Assembly: GCF_016086655.4 (NCBI RefSeq)
Contig: NC_052138.2
Coordinates: 31,755,403-31,819,402 of the forward strand
DNA length: 64,000 nucleotides
Source: Lepeophtheirus salmonis
Taxonomy: Eukaryota > Arthropoda > Copepoda > Siphonostomatoida > Caligidae
Direction: 5' to 3'
Position numbers and translations under genes: made by a program. Shown piece after piece: positions 57,034-64,000 of this stretch. Every line of letters starts with the position of its first letter. Within the stretch, counting starts at the first letter, position 1. The notes below the pieces were generated by a model. It was not told where the DNA came from and did no database searches. It saw only the letters and a list, made by a program, of their open reading frames with translations.

Positions 57034-57394
57034 GTCTCAGGTTGAACACGCCACTTTTGTGGCCTATAATTGAACCTTCAGAGCGGCAACTTTTACAAAA
57101 TCCTCCATATATGGGAATAAGTCTACGATAAATCATCTAGATCATGAACTCCATCTTTGGAGAGCAAACAATGGGCTAATTCTGTAGGTTAATTAATGCA
57201 ACAAAAATGGTCTTTCAAATATTATTGATTGGACTAATCGTGACTAATGGGCAGACAGGTGTTTAGATTTATTCATAATACTTGATATATTACTTTCCAT
57301 TGTAAGTTATTTCTATTATTTTTGTCAGGAAATTGAATTTCAACAACCACCAAAATCAATACAGTCAAAGAAACGACGTTTTAGTAGTTCTACG

Positions 57395-59130
57395 TTTCCC
57401 ATGGCCTCTTATCCATCACTGGATTATACATCCTATCACTATTTTCCAAAGGATCCTACATTGCTCCAAAAATTGGGGAAAGCCTGCAAAAGAAAAGACA
57501 AGTTCAAACCAAAAACATCACGCATCTACAGCAACCATTTCTGCCAAGACTGTTATGAAAGTGATCTCCGTAATGACTTACATGGACTAACATCACGAAA
57601 GTTGCTCAAGAAAGGATCTGTTCCATCGGATAATTAAAACACCTCCAGCATTTCAAGTTTAACTATAACTTCTGAGGGAACAGAAAGGTCTTGGAAAAGG
57701 GAGATCGACCAAACTGTCCAATCTTCATTGGCAGTGGAGCATCTACAATCCAGTAAAATGATCTCTCAACTTGGTGAAATTTCTTAAGTTCATGTGTCTA
57801 ATGTCAGTGTTGGTGTTGAATGTGACATGTTCTCCGAGAAAGAAGAAACACTACACCTGGAAGAAAAAATTCCCACACTTCAGGAAGAGCAAATTGTTAA
57901 AAGGGAGACTTAAAATCTGAAGAAAGAGGTTAAATCCGTCCAGTCTAAAGAGACAAAAAAATCCCTCCAATATATTCTTAAACTGACTCAAACTCCAGCT
58001 CAAGTTAAAAGAATCCTCAGCCCACAAAAGAAACGTTTTCAAAATGATATAAAAGACGTTACACAAGCTTTAGTTTTGAAGAATATCAATAGTAAAACTT
58101 TTGAGTACTCGAGACGAACTCAAACCGTCCAGTTGCCAAACTGTTGAAGTGTGGACAACAGATTTTAATGTTGTCCCTGAAATTCAGAAAGACTTTTTAC
58201 AAATTTTTCACGAAATGTGTCTTAATTTTGGAAATGAAGAAGACTTCATTGGAGTTCTCTCTTTTGACGGGTTAGATATCAAGAATCAGTTTGAAATTCA
58301 AAGTATATATGCTGACTTAAAGAAAGTCCAAGCTACAATGGCCCAAAGTCATTTTGGGTCTTGGAAATAGTCTGAATATTTCAAGTTTCAAGCTCCAATA
58401 ACAAAGGAGAAACTATTCGAGATTATGAATGAAATTGAAGTATAAGCATCAACATCTTTGACATCATTTTTGATCTTGAAAATAAAACCTTCCTCAGTCA
58501 GCTTGGGCTCATCAAACTTAGTCAGTTTACCTTTCTAAGCCCACATGATGCAATTTGCCAAATTTTAGATTTTCGGATGTCTCAAATATTTGGATAAACT
58601 AGCCCAAAATCACCTTCTTGACAAGAAATATCTCATTCCCAATTGTAAAAGGAAATCATTGACGTTCGGAAAATAACATTTTGAGGAACTCATGAATATA
58701 GATTGTGGTGAATTTGAAGTTGCTTGGAAATTGACTGAACATATTATTGAGTGAAAGGGATTACTCGCCATTGGGTTCGGCTAGGTTGTCAGATATTCTC
58801 CAAGACAACTTTAAAAGATTTCACTTTCATTTTTGATTTTCGGGGAGGAAAATGAAAAGGTCAAAATCGTAGGAAAAACTCTACTCTTGTTTATTGGGGG
58901 GTTTGACGTCTTGAATTCAAGAATCCCAGTTGTTGTTTTTTTTGAAAAATCCCGTTAAGAGAGGGTTTGGTTTGTACCATGAAGAGCAACTGGCAATCCT
59001 TGATGAGATACTGGATTTCATGAATATATATCCTCTAGAAATTCTCAAATGTTATTCAAAAATGCGTACAGGAATTAGACTCAAAGCTGTGAACATTAAA
59101 TTTAGAACAAGAAGGAAATAAGGAGTTTAA
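57395..59130 (+). mobile_element. P-element/THAP9-type transposase relic
   Basis: Pieces of one transposase lie in order but in shifting frames with many stops. 57438-57637 is a THAP-like domain ('YHYFPKDPTLLQKLGKACKR', 'NHFCQDCYESDL', 'LTSRKLLKKGSVPS'). The expected zinc Cys before the His is Tyr (IYSNHF), and no N-terminal Cys pair is visible. 57840-57990 is a Lys/Glu-rich coiled-coil stretch. Near 58040-58110 'DIKDVTQALVLKNINSKTFE' fits the '.eDi.kAl.Lr..S.kaYeyLR' block. 58130-58190 is 'SCQTVEVWTTDFNVVPEI', 58254-58280 'LSFDGLDIKNQFEI' (catalytic-type Asp), 58351-58440 'HFGSWK' then 'APITKEKLFEIMNEIE'. Fainter pieces run to about 59130. This order is that of P-element and THAP9 transposases. 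No terminal repeats were found. Non-functional. Confidence 0.7.
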
Positions 59131-60430
59131 AACAGCTTGGACAGTCATCAAATTTATCAAGAACTTTGATAACAAACATAAATAAAATCATAATTTCGGT
59201 TAGACCACTTCTTACTTGAATTAATTCATAAATATTATTTTGACTTTATTTTAAACTCGACCTTCTACCGAATTTGACCTAAAATGGTGTCCCAGATATT
59301 TTATTATTTATCTGGACATTTTAAATTAGTAAGTTGTCTTCATACAAATTGCTTATTCCCAGTTTACAAGTAGCAAATCCTACATTTTGAGTTAGTTGCC
59401 TTGTCATCTTAGAGTAATATACTATGTACGGGCCAGCATTTTCATAGATTACTTACATCATTAATATGGGCCTGCTTACTTCTGTCAAATTATACTAGTC
59501 GTGAGCGACGCACCTTTATCATCCACCACTTTGCAATTTATACACGTTTATCAATTATTATATTCTTATATCCTTCTCTGGGAGGCCTGTTCAACATAAA
59601 ACCACTTGTACATTTGTGACATTTTGCTTAGTTTTATTTTTCTACTTTTCAACAATATTTGTGGCCATGTAAAAAAAAAAGAAGGTATTTGACAAATGCA
59701 AATACAAAAACAGTTGTTTTATCGTCAAAAAATTTAAACAAACTATTTTCAGTAAATAGCATGCACGAAACATCTAATCCAACTGTTTTCCCAAAGCTAT
59801 TTCAATTCTTTCAGAAATACTAATTTTTCCAAAATATACTCATTCTGGTAAATAGTATTGAGAAGCCATTCCCCCCCTCCCAAAGACAAATAACATAAAA
59901 TAAAATTAAAATAAAAGTTTTGTGCTTCTCTTCACGAGTGAATAGCTTTTCATCAACTCTCATCTTCGACTATCAAAGGGAAATTAAACATAAGAAAAAA
60001 GCATATGGTAGCAAGTCTATGTATTTTTTTGCCAACTCTTAATTACAAATTATTTCGAGAATAGTTACTAACTATTATAGTCATTGAATTGATAATCTTA
60101 TCAAAATAAGTATCGAGGAGAAGATTTGAATTGACACAAATTTATAAGATTTGTAATAAAACCAGAAGGATTGAGGAATTGCTTTTTTTTTGACGAGGTG
60201 ATAAAAAATAGTCGGTCAGTCTTTATTTTTGTATTTTTTGCTTTTTATGCTATGTTCCTTCTTGGAATGAATTTTTGGTGGGGTTGAGCCCACAACAATT
60301 AAGAATGATGTACAAAAATATAAAGAAAATAACATTTCCTCCATGACATAAATATATAAACTTCTTTAGTAGAAAAAAAAAAAAAGACTCTATCACAGCA
60401 CCAAAAGAAAAATCTTTCATGATCTTACAA
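59131..60430. other. non-coding interval, nothing recognised
   Basis: AT-rich, with poly-A runs. It may include the degraded 3' untranslated part of the LMAN1 retrocopy next to 60430. Confidence 0.4.
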
Positions 60431-61326
60431 TCAGTAGAACTTCTTGGCTTAAGCTTCCTTATTGTCCCTGTAAATCAAATATGCAATCAAAACGATAATA
60501 GTCATAAACACCACAAAGAATATATTGGAAACACAGGGTGAGCCACCCGTAGTGGAAGCAGTTGCTTATGGATATTCTTTTTTCGAAACAGCATTGAGAT
60601 CTCTTTTAATTGCATGAAGGCTATCTCTAGCAACATTTATTTGTTCTGAATCTGTGCCTCCTCCAATGGGTTGAGATGACTCAAGATTTAGTAATTGATT
60701 GGCCTTTGAGTGAATATCTGGAACGAAGTTCTTGATATCTCTCGAAGTTGACACGATTTCTCTTTCATTTGAAAGGACAACATTGACTTTATCTCGTCGA
60801 ATGGTATCAACAGGTACTCCACCACCGCTTCTTCCTTGTGGTGTAGGAAGGGGTTGACTTCCTTGAGCAAAGCCTTGGCCTCCAGCAGAAAGTAAAGACA
60901 ATGTACATTCTTGCCTTCCAATAATTTCATCCATCTTCCGATAAAGATCAGTAATGGTATCCTTGATAGCTGATTATCCTTGGAAAATTGTTGGAGTTCT
61001 TTATCAGAATCAGAGAACCAATTACTCAACTCATCGTGGTCTTCTTTTGCTTTAGCTTGTTCAGGATTATCAATGACCCTTTGATCTTTTTCATCCTTGA
61101 GTTTCTTTTGATACTCTTCAAATTCAATTAGGAATTTCTAGGATTCAGCATCAGATGGGGCTTGAAAGGGCACCTTTACACCTATATATCCAGTTTTGGG
61201 AAGAAATACATTTTTGACTCTCAAACACAATTCAAAATCCTTATCATTATTACTAATTCCATTGTGGAACAAAACTGTTAAAATATTATTATAGAATTCA
61301 ATTTTGTGTTTAACTTTTTTCAAAAA
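60431..61326 (-). pseudogene. LMAN1: ERGIC-53/LMAN1 retrocopy, 5'-truncated and broken
   Basis: Minus-strand pieces follow the C-terminal two thirds of ERGIC-53, the ER-Golgi cargo lectin. They begin with the end of the L-type lectin domain ('KVKHKIEFYNNILTVLFHNG', 'VFLPKTGYIGV'). Next comes the stalk ('FEEYQKKLKDEKDQ', 'SDSDKELQQFSKDNQ', then in another frame 'DEIIGRQE' and 'SLHAIKRDLNAVSKK'), and then a transmembrane segment ('VVFMTIIVLIAYLIYRDNKEA'-like). The copy ends in AKKFY, equivalent to the family's KKFF sorting signal. There are stops after '..APSDAES' (near 61138), before 'ATASTTGG' (near 60566) and before AKKFY (near 60441), plus a frameshift near 60970. There are no introns, and the copy starts abruptly inside the lectin domain. 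That combination indicates an old retrocopy; no poly(A) tail remains. Confidence 0.85.
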
Positions 61327-61454
61327 TTCCAAAAATCAAATATATATAAAAATATTCCGTCATTACTTAGGAGTTTTGATTCTCCGACCCGACAAAATTT
61401 CGAACTATGACAGAAGTCATATATTTCGTTGACAATTACATTCTCTCTAGTGAA

Positions 61455-61720
61455 CAGGTCGTTACCATTATTGTATCACACAACCTTTCCGCCGAAAAGA
61501 AAAAGAAAAATAAGTTTGTAGTTAGCCAATTCTTCCAACAATGGAATTATTATTCTATATTTTTTGGGAATTGTTCACAGCTTACAAGGATCTTATAATG
61601 ACTCAACCAATGAAAATTTAGAACATTGATTAAGTGAAAAAAGCAGAAACTGGCACCGCGGAGAACAAATTACATTATATATTTTTGTGTTAACAAGGGA
61701 CCACGGTGACATAACTGACG
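61455..61720 (+). repeat. single arm of fold-back element family R3
   Basis: Contains TCGTTACCATTATTGTATCA, AGTTAGCCAATTCTTCCAAC, TTGTTCACAGCTTACAAGG, CAACCAATGAAAATTTAGAA and GTGTTAACAAGGGACCACGG in family order. It also has TGACGTAATTA just beyond the arm near 61710, recalling the centre of the complete fold-back element. Confidence 0.55.
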
Positions 61721-61985
61721 TAATTAACCCTGATGTTTAACGTCCAGTGCAACTTGTCTGCAGAAGCACGTCGATAGCTAAAATAAATATGATTTTAAAC
61801 AATAGTCATAACTGAATATATTATGAAATTGTTAAATATCCAACCTCGAAGCAAAATTTTTATTAATAGAAAATAATGCCCCAGAGAAATTTGTATTTCT
61901 TGACCGAAAATCAAATTATTCTTAGTGTTTAAAACTTGAAATCCTGGGAGGTTTTGACTGAATCAAGAAAAAAACACTAGTGCAG

Positions 61986-62265
61986 TTGTTCTTAACCTTA
62001 TTGGAGGTACTGAACCATGCAAGTTTCATAAATATTCCCCATCGTGATTGGAAAAATAAAATATAATATATTATATAATATAGTTAAAATATAATTGCTA
62101 AGCAATGGGTTGAAAAGTGTTTTGTTCCGTAAAGCAAATAATAATAAAATAAATAGAGATAATAATTTAGAAAAATTCCATTTTGAAAAAACAAAAAAAC
62201 AACGTGTTTTCATTGTGTTACCCGGGACTTTTAGCCCATTACTGGGTTCTCGTACCAATTTATAA
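61986..62265. repeat. solo left end of a hAT-like element
   Basis: CAGTTGTTCTTAACCTTATT, followed by 'GGAGGTACTGAACCATGCAA' and 'CGTGATTGGAAAAATAAAA', duplicates the first 90 bases or so of the element at 62420. No matching right end is seen before 62420. Confidence 0.5.
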
Positions 62266-62419
62266 AAAAATTTGGATAACAGTTCCCCTTAATTATTTTT
62301 ATTTATTTGAATCAAAAAGTTAATTTAAAAAATCTAGGACAGTTGAATTATCTCTAAATATTTTTCAAAGCAAAACAAAATCTGCACATGATATGTAAAG
62401 ATAACATAAACCTCTAAAA

Positions 62420-63546
62420 CAGTGGTTCTTAACCTTATTGGAGCTGCTGAACCCTACAAGCTTCATCAGTGCATTCACCAAACCCCTTCGTGATTGGAAA
62501 AATAAAACATATGATTTCTTCAAGACATAGGTATATATTTTATTAGTGAACAAAATGAACCATGCGTCAGTTGCAAGTAAAACCCCTATGTTCAAAGAAC
62601 AAAGCCAAAAAAAAACATGTTTTTCTCACTAAAACAAAACTCAATGAATATTCAAATGTGCAGATCAATGTCTCTTTTGCTGTTGCCTTTTAGACATAAG
62701 TTTCCAAATTTGTGGCTTTACTTTAGCAAGTTCAACTCTCATATCATTTTTGCAACAGATCCTGTTCTTTTTTTTTCGTTTTTATGTCAACCATCCTCGA
62801 AAAGGATTTATCATAAAGATATATCGTTACAAGCGGATATGAGAACCTCCAGAGCTTTCTTTGCAATAAGAGGGTATGGTACAATTTGCAGACACCAGCG
62901 TTGTTATTATGAATAGCTGATGTTGAAGCTGGCTCTGCTGAAGTTCAATGATTACATCGATATATTCATTGCTATTGTCTGCTGTCATAACACTTAACGT
63001 GAAAGGCTGTCTCACCCATACAGTCAGGGTTAATTCCACACGCATGGTAAAAATACGATGCAGCAACTTTCCCCTGGATAGCCATCAAACGTTAGAATGG
63101 TACAGAAGTACCTCGAATTCCAGCGAATTTCCTTACACAGCTCTTTGAAGATGAAGTGCTTCAAGGCACTATTTTGCACATAGTTCACACATTCAACATT
63201 TTTGTTACCAACGAATTCATGTGGCCTGATTGCATGCAGCCAATGACGGCCAAGTGGAGTGTAACGTCAAAAATAACACAAATGGTCGGTATTTATTTTG
63301 TCTAAAACCCTTTTACTAAGAGGTTAAAAATATATTATCTATCAAGAAGAAGAAACTTTTTTAAATCTCATAGTGGATCCACCCCCGTTGCTTTTTCATG
63401 TTAATATCCTCCCATTCTGACCGATGCAACGCTGTTGAGGCACACTCGCACTGAAGCAGGTTACCCGATCGACAGCCGGTTCAGAGGATGCAGGGGGGGG
63501 GTGCCAAATCTGTGGGGTTCGATATAACCTAAGTTAAGAGCCATTG
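62420..63546. mobile_element. hAT-like TIR element, 1127 bp
   Basis: Left end CAGTGGTTCTTAACCTTATT and right end, reversed from 63546, CAATGGCTCTTAACTTAGG. Both continue into a '..GAACCC.ACA' block, so they form inverted ends of hAT type. The 8-bp flanks (CTCTAAAA and CCCTAGCG) match only partly. The interior has overlapping short open frames on both strands (62827-63148), but I cannot identify a transposase domain. The segment 63380-63520 is unusually GC-rich for the window, including a G run of nine. It is degenerate or nonautonomous. Confidence 0.55.
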
Positions 63547-64000
63547 CCCTAGCGGGTATTCTTGTACATCAAGCACGTAATAACACATTTATTAAATCAG
63601 ACAAATTTTTCTTGAAAAAACAAACAAATAAGATGGTCAATATATATGTATACGTATAGTATAAGAAGAGATGAGTAGTTTGTAATGAAAAAACTACGTC
63701 AACTACCTTTATAAATAAGAAAAGGAAAAAATGTTGTTGAGGGTTCTCTTTCTTCTTATTTGTCAATTACACCCTGCAACAATATTTTGGCCAGCAGGCT
63801 GAACCCAAATTTATTATTGTTATTTTAGCCATAGAACACGAAAATGACCATTGGAACTGTCGACTTTTACAGTTTTGGCATTTAAAGCCATTTTTTAACT
63901 CGAGTTTTTTATTTTAGTTTTTTTAAGAATTTCATTGATAAAAATGAAAGTATATATTTATCTTGATTTCAAATAAAAAAAAAGGTATATAACCACCAAA
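63547..64000. other. non-coding interval, nothing recognised
   Basis: AT-rich end of the window, with no coding signature or element terminus. Confidence 0.4.

Noticed and set aside
56930..57136. Cys-rich 68-codon minus-strand frame as a zinc-binding peptide
   Set aside because: It crosses the terminal repeat of the 810-bp TIR element and its Cys spacing matches no known zinc motif.
60374..60386. A-run as the poly(A) tail of the LMAN1 retrocopy
   Set aside because: The retrocopy is on the minus strand, so its tail would read as T on the plus strand. The run has the wrong orientation.
60566..61029. The 113- and 122-codon minus-strand frames as real proteins
   Set aside because: They are two frames of the same ERGIC-53-like retrocopy, broken by stops and a frameshift.

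Overview
This is AT-rich eukaryotic nuclear DNA with very low gene density and a heavy load of decayed transposable elements. The gene content is metazoan: an SLC12A9-type transporter, an ERGIC-53/LMAN1 retrocopy, and a secreted Thr/Pro-rich protein of arthropod style. The mobile elements (Tc1/mariner, hAT, a P-element/THAP relative, many MITEs) fit an arthropod. The texture reminds me of a parasitic copepod such as a salmon louse, but that attribution is an impression and was not tested by any search.

Only two intact protein genes are visible, and both are single-exon over their whole reading frame. On the minus strand, 19787-22645 encodes a 952-residue secreted, cysteine-free, Thr/Pro/Lys-rich protein with isolated tryptophans at a rough 27-residue spacing. 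On the plus strand, 51596-54448 encodes a 950-residue orphan cation-chloride cotransporter family member that is clearly of the SLC12A9 type. A third, partial candidate is a minus-strand terminal exon at 47532-47753, with an in-frame stop at its acceptor and a polyadenylation signal about 20 bases after its stop.

Broken genes: a 5'-truncated, intronless ERGIC-53/LMAN1 pseudogene (60431-61326, minus); a THAP/P-element-type transposase relic (57395-59130, plus); several Tc1/mariner transposase relics (12624-13769, 24722-25472, 35725-36110, 42912-44189, 44402-45050); a mariner N-terminal relic with its terminal repeat (55873-56215); and hAT remains (14231-14960, 62420-63546).

Most of the rest is dispersed repeats. 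These include a TIR element carrying a variable internal T/A-rich minisatellite; a MITE with an embedded TGACGTCAT palindrome; a fold-back element with arms of about 200 bp; a tRNA-derived SINE; a three-unit 110-bp tandem repeat with tRNA-like patches; and several unnamed families. Layout: 1-19 kb repeats; 19.8-22.6 kb secreted-protein gene; 23-51 kb repeats and transposons; 51.6-54.5 kb SLC12A9; 55-64 kb transposon relics and the LMAN1 retrocopy. No operon-like or functional clustering is seen. The two intact genes are about 29 kb apart and I see no link between them.
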